DNA from: CAYGVX01 sp964544285
GTDB lineage: Archaea; Thermoproteota; Bathyarchaeia; Bathyarchaeales; SOJC01
DNA: 12,099 nucleotides
NCBI GenBank assembly: GCA_964544285.1
Contig: CAZJAQ010000041.1
Location: 1 to 12,099 of the forward strand
Direction: 5' to 3'
Both the position numbers and the translations under genes were made by a program. The notes beneath the pieces are model-generated. The model had not been told where the DNA came from. It did not search any database and saw only the letters and a list, made by a program, of their open reading frames with translations. Positions 1-7,712 of this stretch are shown here, piece by piece; positions within the stretch are counted from its first letter, which is position 1, and every line of letters starts with the position of its first letter.

Positions 1-99
1 GATTCGAACCCACGAAGGCCTTCGCCAGAGGATCTTAAGTCCTCCCCCTTGTCCTCTTGGGGTTTGCCCAATATTTAGACCTGGCTTGGGAACCCCCGC
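1..99 (-). tRNA. tRNA-Leu (anticodon UAA), 3' end cut by window edge, with D-loop intron
   Basis: Read on the minus strand from base 99, the gene opens with a GCGGGGG acceptor strand, TT, and a CCC D-stem strand. An AAGCCAGGTC D-loop segment (to base 78) follows. After a 27-nt insertion (77-51) it resumes with AA and a GGG D-stem strand. Then come a GAGGA/TCCTC anticodon stem around loop CTTAAGA (anticodon TAA), a class II variable arm with a short GGC/GCC stem, and GTGGG-TTCGAAT of the T-arm. The window ends before the closing T-stem and acceptor strands, so the 3' end is not seen. GCGGGGG, the long variable arm and TAA all fit archaeal tRNA-Leu. No intron lies at the usual anticodon-loop site. 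Its own TATA-like box is at 126-136. Confidence 0.85.
51..77 (-). other. Probable tRNA intron in the D-loop of tRNA-Leu(UAA)
   Basis: These 27 bases interrupt an otherwise normal D-loop after GGTC and before AAGGG. Removing them gives a conventional archaeal D-arm. The insert can fold into a 5-bp hairpin (TTGGG, loop CAAAC, CCCAA), as archaeal tRNA introns often do, with GTC/GAC pairing at its base. I could not lay out a strict bulge-helix-bulge splice motif, so the junction may be shifted by a few bases. Confidence 0.6.
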
Positions 100-125
100 C
101 CCTGTTTATGATGAATGGAGATGGT

Positions 126-136
126 GATTTTTAATC
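126..136 (-). promoter_or_regulatory. TATA-like box for the tRNA-Leu gene
   Basis: The minus strand reads GATTAAAAATC here. The box centre lies about 26 bases before position 105, which fits transcription starting a few bases upstream of the tRNA 5' end at 99. It overlaps or abuts the stop codon of the upstream HAD gene, so the tRNA probably has its own promoter. Confidence 0.45.
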
Positions 137-775
137 TTAGTGTTGCTTCAAGATGTGGGGTAAGACGTTGCGTAAGTCGTTGCTCTTGATGGTTACGTGT
201 GCGTGTTTTTCGACTGTTTTGTCGGCTGGGTTGAAGGCTAAGGCGAGCGCGACTTTTTTGAAGAGGGGTATTAAGGTGGGGTCGTCGCCGACTGCGGCGC
301 ACTCGTTTGCTGTGAAGTTGAATTTTCGGAGGATGGTGGGTAAGTGTTCGTGTTTGTTGTGGAAGGCGACGTTTACTTCTACTTCGCCCGTGATGATGCC
401 GTCCTTGGTTATGAGGGTGTTTGCTGTGTAGCCGTCGACTCCTGTCTCTTTTTGGATTCTTTCTGCAACTTGAGTGAGCCCTGCGCTTAGGAGGTAGGTT
501 TTGATGCCTTTCTGTTTCAGGGTTTTGAGGGTTTCTCGGGCGCCTTTGGTGTAGGGCATTTGGTCGATGATTTCGCTGATTCTTGACGTTGGCTGGTTTT
601 TCCAGAGGGCGGCGTCCAGCTTCGCCCATTCTTCGTACGTGATTTGGTCCTTGAAGAATTGGTCCAAGTATTGTTTTGCTTGGATCCACGTGTTTAGTTT
701 TTGGTGTATGTATTGCCAGCTGTAGGTTTGGAGGATGGTGCCGTCGATGTCGAAGATTACGAGTTTGATTGGCAT
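137..775 (-). CDS. HAD-superfamily phosphatase, phosphoserine phosphatase-like
   Basis: A 212-residue cytoplasmic hydrolase of the HAD superfamily, whose members cleave phosphate esters through an aspartyl-phosphate. Motif I is FDIDGT with nucleophile Asp9 and acid/base Asp11. Motif II is LLSAG with Ser97. The motif III lysine is probably Lys141. Motif IV is VGDDPTLIPLF with Mg-binding Asp164/Asp165. The helical cap inserted between motifs I and II (about residues 18-75) and the GDD-type motif IV match subfamily IB, which includes phosphoserine phosphatase (SerB). Length is normal for that group. The true substrate cannot be read from sequence, and no serine-pathway gene lies nearby. The ATG start at 775 sits about where transcription from the TATA-like box at 799-808 should begin, suggesting a nearly leaderless mRNA. 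A tRNA-Leu gene follows 37 bases downstream on the same strand. Confidence 0.85.
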   Translation of the reverse strand: MPIKLVIFDIDGTILQTYSWQYIHQKLNTWIQAKQYLDQFFKDQITYEEWAKLDAALWKNQPTSRISEIIDQMPYTKGARETLKTLKQKGIKTYLLSAGLTQVAERIQKETGVDGYTANTLITKDGIITGEVEVNVAFHNKHEHLPTILRKFNFTANECAAVGDDPTLIPLFKKVALALAFNPADKTVEKHAHVTIKSNDLRNVLPHILKQH

Positions 776-798
776 TGGGGTTTGTTTTGTTGGGTGGG

Positions 799-808
799 GT
801 TTTTAAGG
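799..808 (-). promoter_or_regulatory. TATA-like box for the HAD phosphatase gene
   Basis: The minus strand reads CCTTAAAAAC. The centre is about 28 bases upstream of the ATG at 775, so the transcript would have almost no leader. Confidence 0.45.
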
Positions 809-875
809 TGTGCGTTCTCGGCGTCTAGTCTAGACCGTCCTATTAGGCTCCAAAATATGAGGAGTTGTGGATGTG

Positions 876-1397
876 TTAGGCTAAGTGGATGGCGGCGTTG
901 GCTATGAGCATGCCGACTGCTAGGCTGGTGAGCATGGCGGCTGCCATGGTGATGAAAGCTGTTTTCCAGCGGGTTTCTTGAAGCTTGTGGATGATTACTG
1001 TGCCGACTGCGGTGCCTATGAACTCTGGTAGGAGGAGAATTGTTGAGGCTAGGGGGTGGGGTGAGGCGTTGAAGAAAGGGTTTAGGGGGTTGTAGATGAG
1101 GATGCCCGAGAGGTAGCCAGCTGTCCATATGACGACGCCGATGGCGTAGCTCACGATTAGGACGACTGAGACTGTTACTGTTGCTTTTTGCCATCGATTT
1201 TGTGGGTTGTGGACGAGTATGGCGACGCCTGCGAGGAGACCGCAGAGTTCAGCCGCAATGACTGAGAGGTATTGGATGGGTTTACCCTCCCATAACCCTT
1301 CCATAGGAAGAGGATTACCCAACACAATTCCTACAAAACTGCTGAGAAGAAAGAACGCAATCAATCCCAACAGTAGATTTTTCAACAGTCTCTCCAA
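876..1397 (-). CDS. Multi-pass membrane protein of unknown function
   Basis: I do not recognise this 173-residue protein. It has about five hydrophobic segments: roughly residues 8-27, 42-62, 72-101, 115-137 and 146-170. Short polar links include NPLPMEGLWEGKP (28-40) and HNPQNRWQKA (63-72), so it is an integral membrane protein with small loops and no evident soluble domain. The start is a TTG at 1397, close to the expected start of transcription from a TATA-like box at 1421-1430. A second long frame on the same strand (about 757-1194) is Arg/His/Pro-rich and looks like a shadow. Base use changes abruptly inside the gene: the plus strand is strongly G over C from 876 to about 1275, then C over G up to the start codon. 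The gene is divergent from the malic enzyme; no functional link is evident. Confidence 0.7.
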   Translation of the reverse strand: MERLLKNLLLGLIAFFLLSSFVGIVLGNPLPMEGLWEGKPIQYLSVIAAELCGLLAGVAILVHNPQNRWQKATVTVSVVLIVSYAIGVVIWTAGYLSGILIYNPLNPFFNASPHPLASTILLLPEFIGTAVGTVIIHKLQETRWKTAFITMAAAMLTSLAVGMLIANAAIHLA

Positions 1398-1420
1398 AAA
1401 ATAGGCTCAAGGAGACGTTC

Positions 1421-1430
1421 TTATTATTTA
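1421..1430 (-). promoter_or_regulatory. TATA-like box for the membrane protein gene
   Basis: The minus strand reads TAAATAATAA. The centre lies about 28 bases before the TTG start at 1397, implying a leaderless or very short-leader mRNA. Confidence 0.45.
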
Positions 1431-1482
1431 TGAATCAAGGATACACGTGCTATTCGATAATGAGACGGAAAGTCTTCCATAA

Positions 1483-1489
1483 TATTTAA
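1483..1489 (+). promoter_or_regulatory. TATA box for the malic enzyme gene
   Basis: TATTTAA inside AATATTTAAG. Transcription would begin near 1511. The in-frame ATG at 1490 touches this box and so cannot be the start codon, which favours the ATG at 1538. That ATG is preceded by the ribosome site AGGTGA at 1525-1530, seven bases away. Confidence 0.6.
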
Positions 1490-1537
1490 GTGTTTTATGT
1501 GTGTAGCCACTATCTCTTCAAGCAAGGTGAAACAGTC

Positions 1538-2920
1538 ATGCCCGAAAAGAAAGTCACTGTTGAAGAACTTCTCGAAAAAGCAAAACGCCCTTCTAAGCTT
1601 GCATTGGCTTATCACCCATTCTACGAGGGCAAAGCCCAAATCATGCCCAAATGCGCCATCCGCAGCCCCGCCGACTTCGCCATCTGGTACACCCCAGGCG
1701 TCGCAGCCAGCTGCAACAAAATCAAAGAAAACCCCGAAGAAGTCTGGAACCACACCAACCGAGGCAACTACGTAGCCGTAGTCAGCGACGGCACACGCGT
1801 CCTCGGCTTAGGCGACATAGGACCAGAAGCAGCCATGCCCGTCATGGAAGGCAAAGCCCTACTATTCAAATACTTAGGCGGCGTCGACGCCTTCCCCATC
1901 TGCCTCAACACCAAAGACCCAGACGAAATCATCCGCACCTGCCAACTCATCGAACCAACCTTCGGCGGCATAAACCTCGAAGACCTCAGCAAACCAAAAT
2001 GCTTCTACATCCTCGACGAAGCCCGCAAAAAACTCAACATACCCGTATGGCACGACGACCAACAAGGCACAGCCACAGTCATCCTAGCAGGCTTACTAAA
2101 CGCGCTTAAGCTCGTGGGCAAGAAACCTTCCGAAGCAGTCATCACCCTCATCGGCGTCGGAGCAGCCAACACACGCACAGCATACGTCCTCTTCCGAGCA
2201 GGCTTCAAACCAGGCAACATAATCCTAGTCGACACTAAAGGCATCCTCTACGCTGGAAGACCAGACCTCGAAGCCGAAAAAGAACAAGACCCATGGAAAT
2301 ACGAGCTAGCACAGAAAACCAACGCCGAAGGCAGAACAGGAGACACAGCAGCAGGACTCAAAGGCGTAGACGCCCTCGTAGCAGCCAGCAAACCCGGACC
2401 CGGCACCATCAAAAAAGAATGGATAACCAAAATGGCGTCAAACAGCATCGTCTTCGCCTGCGCCAACCCCATCCCCGAAATCTGGCCGTGGGAAGCAAAA
2501 GAAGCAGGCGCACACATCGTGGGCACGGGACGCAGCGACTTCCCCAACCAAATCAACAACAGCCTAGGCTTTCCCGCCATATTCCGAGGCGTCCTCGACG
2601 TCAAAGCCAAAACAGTCACAGACGACATGTGCGTAGCCGCAGCCAACGAACTCGCTCGCTTCGCAGAAGAAAGAGGCATAAACGAAGACGACATCGCCCC
2701 CCGCATGGAAGAATGGGAAGTCTTCCCCAGAGAAGCAGTCGCCTGCGCACTGCAGAGCATAAAAGAAGGCGTAGCCCGCATAAAACCATCTAAACAAGAG
2801 CTGTGGGAAAGAGCCGTAGCCATCATCAAGAACGCCCGAGAATCCACCCACGTCCTCATGAAGCAAGGACTGATCAAACCACCGCCGCCAGAAAAAGACA
2901 TACTCGGCACGGGCCCATAG
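1538..2920 (+). CDS. NAD(P)-dependent malic enzyme
   Basis: Decarboxylates malate to pyruvate and CO2 while reducing NAD(P)+, linking the C4 acid pool to pyruvate. From the ATG at 1538 the protein is 460 residues. The N-terminal malic domain carries YTPGVA (Tyr51 the expected general acid) and VVSDGTRVLGLGDIG. It also has EGKALLFK (Lys106 the expected catalytic lysine), NLEDL (147-150 region) and HDDQQGTA (172-179) with the metal-ligand aspartates. The C-terminal nucleotide domain has IGVGAAN (205-211) as its dinucleotide loop and the conserved CANPIPEI near the nicotinamide site. An in-frame ATG at 1490 would add 16 residues but lies against the TATA box. The plus strand is C/A-rich, which produces long Arg-rich shadow frames. 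Cofactor preference cannot be decided. A T7 tract follows the stop. Confidence 0.95.
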   Translation: MPEKKVTVEELLEKAKRPSKLALAYHPFYEGKAQIMPKCAIRSPADFAIWYTPGVAASCNKIKENPEEVWNHTNRGNYVAVVSDGTRVLGLGDIGPEAAMPVMEGKALLFKYLGGVDAFPICLNTKDPDEIIRTCQLIEPTFGGINLEDLSKPKCFYILDEARKKLNIPVWHDDQQGTATVILAGLLNALKLVGKKPSEAVITLIGVGAANTRTAYVLFRAGFKPGNIILVDTKGILYAGRPDLEAEKEQDPWKYELAQKTNAEGRTGDTAAGLKGVDALVAASKPGPGTIKKEWITKMASNSIVFACANPIPEIWPWEAKEAGAHIVGTGRSDFPNQINNSLGFPAIFRGVLDVKAKTVTDDMCVAAANELARFAEERGINEDDIAPRMEEWEVFPREAVACALQSIKEGVARIKPSKQELWERAVAIIKNARESTHVLMKQGLIKPPPPEKDILGTGP

Positions 2921-2931
2921 CCTCCTCCCTC

Positions 2932-2938
2932 TTTTTTT
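2932..2938 (+). terminator. T-tract terminator after the malic enzyme gene
   Basis: Seven consecutive T follow a C/T-rich stretch, 11 bases past the stop codon. Archaeal RNA polymerase commonly terminates at such oligo-T tracts without a hairpin. Confidence 0.45.
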
Positions 2939-2960
2939 GGTTCCACACCTCTGCAAAAGA

Positions 2961-2970
2961 ACTTATATTC
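2961..2970 (+). promoter_or_regulatory. Upstream TATA box (P1) of the thermosome region
   Basis: ACTTATATTC preceded by an A-rich CAAAAGA. The same CTTATATT core recurs 89 bases downstream. Transcription would start near 2992, just before a CAAAGGTG-type ribosome site and an ATG at 3003. Confidence 0.45.
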
Positions 2971-3002
2971 ACCGTTCTCTATCCCCGCCTCATCAAAGGT
3001 GC

Positions 3003-3086
3003 ATGAACGTTGAGCCAAGGCTCTCCTTCGTCTTAAAAACCTCAGAAAAACTTATATTGCTAAGCTCTTTCTGTTGTTCCGCATAA
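3003..3086 (+). CDS. Possible 27-residue upstream ORF before the thermosome gene
   Basis: ATG at 3003 follows CAAAGGTG (2994-3001), the same ribosome-site sequence used by the thermosome gene (3093-3100), but here only one base from the ATG. The frame runs 27 codons (starting MNVEPRLSFV) to TAA at 3084-3086, passing through the second TATA box. It matches no family I know. It would be translated only from the upstream promoter, so it could be a leader peptide. It could equally be a chance frame left by duplication of the promoter segment. Confidence 0.22.
   Translation: MNVEPRLSFVLKTSEKLILLSSFCCSA
3051..3058 (+). promoter_or_regulatory. Proximal TATA box (P2) of the thermosome gene
   Basis: CTTATATT preceded by a purine-rich CAGAAAAA that fits a TFB-recognition element. 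Transcription would begin near 3080, giving a leader of about 28 bases that contains the ribosome site AAGGTG (3095-3100) eight bases before the ATG at 3109. Confidence 0.65.
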
Positions 3087-3108
3087 TAATAGCAAAGGTG
3101 TATGAAAA

Positions 3109-4767
<1,659 letters not shown>

Positions 4768-4793
4768 AAACGTCTACACGCGACAAAATCGAA

Positions 4794-5024
4794 GTGGGTC
4801 CTCCGAAGTTAACTCGTTTCGAGAAGGCTCGGATAGTGGGTGCTAGGGCGCTTCAAGTCGCCATGGGCGCACCTATCCTTGTTGAGCCTTCGACTTTTTC
4901 TAGCCCCATAGACATTGCTTTGAAAGAACTTGAAAGCGGTGTTCTTCCCATGACTATCCGCAGGACCTTGCCGGATGGAACGTTTCAAGACGTGCCGCTT
5001 AAATGGCTTCTTAAAGAAGAATAA
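4794..5024 (+). CDS. rpoK: DNA-directed RNA polymerase subunit K (Rpo6)
   Basis: The small core subunit Rpo6 (RpoK; relative of bacterial omega and eukaryotic RPB6), which helps assemble and stabilise RNA polymerase. The frame reads GPPKLTRFEKARIVGARALQ at its start, then VAMGAPILVE and the conserved end IRRTLPDGTFQDVPLKWL, all diagnostic of the family. The frame stays open upstream into the thermosome gene, but that part is a shadow. The GTG at 4794 places the family N-terminus correctly and gives 76 residues, the usual archaeal length. No strong ribosome site precedes it and only 26 bases separate it from the thermosome stop, so it is probably co-transcribed with the chaperonin gene. It is convergent with the Mut7-C gene, the stops lying 11 bases apart. 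Confidence 0.9.
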   Translation: MGPPKLTRFEKARIVGARALQVAMGAPILVEPSTFSSPIDIALKELESGVLPMTIRRTLPDGTFQDVPLKWLLKEE

Positions 5025-5035
5025 GCCGTCTATAG

Positions 5036-5554
5036 TCATTCGTCCAGTATTCTTTTCGCTTCGTTCAACGTTTCACCGATTCTCTTCCAGTGGGCTCCTT
5101 GCCAGTAGATTTTCTCGCATTTGGGGCATTCCCAAAACTCTTCGTAAAAAGTCTTAGTAGAAGACGGGATTTTTTCAGAGATTTCTTCCTTTTTTGCGGG
5201 TTTTATCTTTGCGTTGCACTTAGGACATCGGGAGGCGTTGGGGTTGAATTCTAGGCTTAGGTTGAACCGTTTTGATAAAGCCGCAAGGCGTTCTGCCTCA
5301 TTCTTTCCCTCTACAAGGAAGGCATTTGCGTGCTGGCTTGTTGCCTGCTGATACAGCTCGACGTCTCTGGTGAGGAGAGTTCTTTTTTCGGTTTTTGCGA
5401 TTTTTATGAGCATCTTGTCTTCCAAGTCGTTAGCGTATTCTACGTCGTGGCCTAGCATGCGGAGCCAACGGGTTAGCTTTCCCAGCATGCCGTCTGTGAC
5501 GAACTTCAAACCGTTTTCACTGTCTAGACGCCATAATATCTTGTTTTCTTCCAT
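5036..5554 (-). CDS. Mut7-C RNase-domain protein with zinc ribbon
   Basis: A 172-residue protein of the Mut7-C family, found widely in archaea and in eukaryotic Mut-7 exonucleases. The family is assigned a PIN-like nuclease fold; its substrate in archaea is not established. The N-terminal half has the signature FVTDGMLGKLTRWLRMLG (18-35, with Asp21) and LLTRD (60-64, Asp64), which supply likely metal-binding acids. The C-terminal half has SRCPKCN (Cys110, Cys113) and WECPKCEKIYWQGAHW (Cys133, Cys136). This is a four-cysteine zinc ribbon followed by the family's YWQG-HW motif. Length and architecture are complete. The ATG at 5554 is preceded on its strand by a GAGAAGG ribosome-like site. It is divergent from the 5661 gene across about 106 bases. 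Confidence 0.9.
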   Translation of the reverse strand: MEENKILWRLDSENGLKFVTDGMLGKLTRWLRMLGHDVEYANDLEDKMLIKIAKTEKRTLLTRDVELYQQATSQHANAFLVEGKNEAERLAALSKRFNLSLEFNPNASRCPKCNAKIKPAKKEEISEKIPSSTKTFYEEFWECPKCEKIYWQGAHWKRIGETLNEAKRILDE

Positions 5555-5602
5555 AAAACCCTTCTCAAGCCCTAAAATCTAACTGGATTTTGGATGCGAA
5601 AA

Positions 5603-5610
5603 CTTATTAA
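5603..5610 (+). promoter_or_regulatory. TATA-like box between the Mut7-C and GNAT/FemAB-like genes
   Basis: CTTATTAA within an A-rich context. On the plus strand it predicts transcription from about 5632, upstream of the TTG at 5661. The reverse strand reads TTAATAAG, so the same element may also serve the divergent Mut7-C gene. Confidence 0.4.
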
Positions 5611-5660
5611 GCGAGTTCTATTCACGATAGCAATCAGTAAATGCGAGGCCATGGTGGTTT

Positions 5661-6593
5661 TTGGCACTATTTAGACGCCTCAAAAAAAGCATGTTAGTCC
5701 AGTATCAACGTTTTGGCCACTTCGACGAACACCTTGTCAGCCTTTACTCGCTTGCCTACGGCGACCCATACATCTACAAGGACACCTACCTAGTCTACTA
5801 CGACAAGTACAGCAGAATCCTCTACGTGAGCCTCTTCGAACTCAACGGAAGCGAAAACAAACTCAAATGCATCCACACAGCCACAAGAATGTTCAGACCA
5901 CAGCAGCTAATCGTAACTTCGCCTCAAGAGTTACCCACCGACTTGGAAGGGTTCCGATGTCTAAAGGTGGGCTATGATAAAGACTATCAAATCTACGTCC
6001 CAGACTTCGATGACACCCTCAAGGGTGGAACGTTCAAGCCACTACGGTACCGAGTCCACAACGCAGAGAAAAGAGGCTACCGCCTAAAAATCGGCAAGAA
6101 GATGACTCCCGCCCATCTCCACATAATAGCGCAGCATGAGCAGTCGAAGAAGCTTGACCTATACGACAGCCAACTATACCTCGGCATCTGGGAATACCTG
6201 CGAAAATTCAAGTCGCCTCTCCTGTTCAACGTTTTCTCCGGTGGCACGCTAATAGGCTTCGACTTGGTCGATTTCTTCAAAGACACTATGACCATCCCCC
6301 TGGGATTCTACACAGACGCCCCTTCCCTTGCAGACTTTATCCTCTACAAGGAAATATTGTACGCCAAGCAAAAAGGCTGCATGTGGCTTGACTTAGGATG
6401 GGCGTGTGGTCCTGGGGTTGAAGAGTTCAAGAAAAAATGGACAGCAACCCCCAAGTTTCAAATCTGGGCTTACGAATACGTTAACGAAGACTATGTCGGC
6501 AGCCAGCATCCTCCAAAAGTTGAAGTCGACTTCAAAGAAATCAAGCCTACCCAACCTCTCTCGCCTCAATTCCTTCATCCACACGTGCAATAG
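5661..6593 (+). CDS. GNAT/FemAB-fold protein, DUF2156-like
   Basis: A 310-residue soluble protein with no membrane segments. Residues about 128-160 (RYRVHNAEKRGYRLKIGKKM) look like the linker seen in DUF2156 and lysyl-phosphatidylglycerol synthase C-terminal domains. Residues 222-260 follow the FemAB/GNAT pattern of a Tyr-Ala helix, a strand (KGCMWLDLGWA) and a Gly-x-x-x-Phe-Lys turn (GVEEFKKKW). Such proteins transfer acyl or aminoacyl groups, but the donor and acceptor here are unknown. The start is uncertain. TTG at 5661 has GGTGG three bases upstream, while ATG at 5691 (protein starting MLVQYQRFG) lacks a ribosome site. The ATGs at 5641 and 5651 are in other frames and soon hit stops. The last 19 bases overlap the convergent methyltransferase gene. 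Confidence 0.65.
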   Translation: MALFRRLKKSMLVQYQRFGHFDEHLVSLYSLAYGDPYIYKDTYLVYYDKYSRILYVSLFELNGSENKLKCIHTATRMFRPQQLIVTSPQELPTDLEGFRCLKVGYDKDYQIYVPDFDDTLKGGTFKPLRYRVHNAEKRGYRLKIGKKMTPAHLHIIAQHEQSKKLDLYDSQLYLGIWEYLRKFKSPLLFNVFSGGTLIGFDLVDFFKDTMTIPLGFYTDAPSLADFILYKEILYAKQKGCMWLDLGWACGPGVEEFKKKWTATPKFQIWAYEYVNEDYVGSQHPPKVEVDFKEIKPTQPLSPQFLHPHVQ

Positions 6594-7303
6594 ACCCTCA
6601 AGTCGTCGATGTCCCACACTAGAAGGCGCAGCTCTTGAGGGAACATCCTCCCGCCAAACTTGCGTTTCAGTTCGTCCACAACTTTCCTATTCACCTCTTC
6701 CGAGATTTCCCATTGATGCGAGTAGGCTCTCTGGCTCAAGTAAACAAGGCGTTCGTCGGCATTGCTATCGTAAGTTGCCACAAACACCGACTTTGAAGGC
6801 TTGACAACATCCTTAAGCTCCCACTCTCCTTTTCCAAGCCTGCGACTTTCATACCCGTAGCCTTTCAGCAGGTGGTCATAGGCTTCTCGAATCGGGTCCT
6901 TGTTTACGTAGACCGTTGTAGCCATGATTTTGTGCGTTACTCTGCAAATCTCTTGAAGAGCCGTTTTCCATTCGCTGATTAGATGTAACAGATGTACGCA
7001 GACTGCAGCGTCGAAAGCATTATCTTCAAAGGGCAGGAAACACGCGTCGCCTCGAAGCAAGTTGTCTACACCTCTTTCCGCCGCCTTACCTATCATTCTC
7101 TTAGAAATATCTACACCGACAACTTCGAACCCGTTGTTCTGAAGAGGCTTGGCGAACCTTCCAGTGCCCACACCAGCGTCTAAAACGGTTTTGTAGCCAC
7201 TCAACTCGTTGACCAATGTTTTAACCAGTTGTTCCATGACCCCTGCAGGTGGTCCTCTCGTTTTGTCATAGAAATCCGCCGCAGGGTCGAAGGAAATCCT
7301 CAT
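6575..7303 (-). CDS. Class I SAM-dependent methyltransferase
   Basis: A methyltransferase with a Rossmann-like SAM-binding domain. Counting from the ATG at 7303 (242 residues), motif I is VLDAGVGTGRFA (40-51), followed by VVGVDISKRM (61-70) with the ribose-binding Asp65. GDACFLPFEDNAFDAAVCVHLLHLI covers motifs II-III. The C-terminal part (about 130-242) is less conserved and probably binds the substrate. The UbiE/Methyltransf_11 type is clear; the substrate is not. A TTG at 7318 would add five residues. The ATG at 7303 is preferred because MRISFDPAADFYD is a usual family opening and it leaves about 20 bases of leader from the palindromic TATA box at 7342-7356. It is convergent with the 5661 gene, with a 19-base overlap. 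Confidence 0.85.
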   Translation of the reverse strand: MRISFDPAADFYDKTRGPPAGVMEQLVKTLVNELSGYKTVLDAGVGTGRFAKPLQNNGFEVVGVDISKRMIGKAAERGVDNLLRGDACFLPFEDNAFDAAVCVHLLHLISEWKTALQEICRVTHKIMATTVYVNKDPIREAYDHLLKGYGYESRRLGKGEWELKDVVKPSKSVFVATYDSNADERLVYLSQRAYSHQWEISEEVNRKVVDELKRKFGGRMFPQELRLLVWDIDDLRVYCTCG

Positions 7304-7341
7304 CCTGAAACATCTCAAACATGCGCATTTTTTCGATAACG

Positions 7342-7356
7342 AGCCTTATAAAGGCT
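7342..7356. promoter_or_regulatory. Palindromic TATA box shared by divergent genes
   Basis: AGCCTT-ATA-AAGGCT is an inverted repeat with perfect 6-bp arms. Each strand reads a good TATA box (CTTATAAA on plus, CTTTATAA on minus). Expected starts are near 7375 for the plus gene and 7323 for the minus gene. The plus start rules out the ATG at 7365 and supports the ATG at 7383. Confidence 0.55.
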
Positions 7357-7382
7357 AAAAATATATGTTTGAAAGGGATTCG

Positions 7383-7709
7383 ATGTTTGAATACCTAATT
7401 ATTATGCTAATCTTCACGCTGCTCTTCATCTCGTATGCTGTGTACAAGAAGCGTTTTAAGGCGTTGCTATTGTCGGCGATCATGGGCTTGCTAATAGGCG
7501 TTCCGTGGGACACCCTCTCTGCATGCTATTTTAACACGTGGTATTGGAAAGAAGACACGCTGATCGGCGTGTGGATTGGAGGCCTACCTCTCGAAGAATA
7601 TCTGTTCATGGTCTTGGTCCCAATGATGCTTATAGGAGGAGCGTTAATCTTCAAGATCAACCTCTACACAGGCGATGAAAAGAACCTCCCGATTGACAAA
7701 AGGGGTTAA
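7383..7709 (+). CDS. Lycopene cyclase domain-containing membrane protein
   Basis: A 108-residue integral membrane protein with three helices (about 3-19, 27-40 and 71-91). It carries the CrtY/CarR-type lycopene cyclase signature: VPWDT (40-44), a Trp-rich strand (NTWYW, 51-55) and GLPLEEYLF (67-75), where the PxEE pair is the family's conserved acidic site. These enzymes cyclise lycopene ends in carotenoid synthesis. Known archaeal cyclases usually fuse two such halves (CrtYc plus CrtYd), whereas this is one half. No partner half or other carotenoid gene (phytoene synthase, desaturase) is in the window, so activity is uncertain. An in-frame ATG at 7365 would add six residues but lies upstream of the start of transcription predicted from the box at 7342-7356. 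The next gene starts four bases after the stop. Confidence 0.8.
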   Translation: MFEYLIIMLIFTLLFISYAVYKKRFKALLLSAIMGLLIGVPWDTLSACYFNTWYWKEDTLIGVWIGGLPLEEYLFMVLVPMMLIGGALIFKINLYTGDEKNLPIDKRG

Positions 7710-7712
7710 AGG

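Noticed and set aside
75..689. Long minus-strand frame of 204 codons
   Set aside because: Arg/His/Pro/Gln-rich shadow of the HAD phosphatase in another frame, also running into the tRNA gene; no family motif.
823..835. GTCTA-GTC-TAGAC inverted repeat
   Set aside because: Five-base arms with a 3-base loop and no flanking context of an attachment site or terminator; likely chance.
757..1194. Minus-strand frame of 145 codons between the HAD and membrane protein genes
   Set aside because: Low-complexity His/Pro/Ser/Arg content caused by skewed base use; overlaps the membrane protein, which has clear hydrophobic segments.
1651..2793. Arg/His-rich plus-strand frames inside the malic enzyme
   Set aside because: They result from the C/A-rich codons of the true gene read out of frame; the malic enzyme motifs are intact across the whole stretch.
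2248..3018. Minus-strand 256-codon frame opposite the malic enzyme
   Set aside because: Antisense shadow with no recognisable domain and wrong composition; the sense strand is a complete enzyme.
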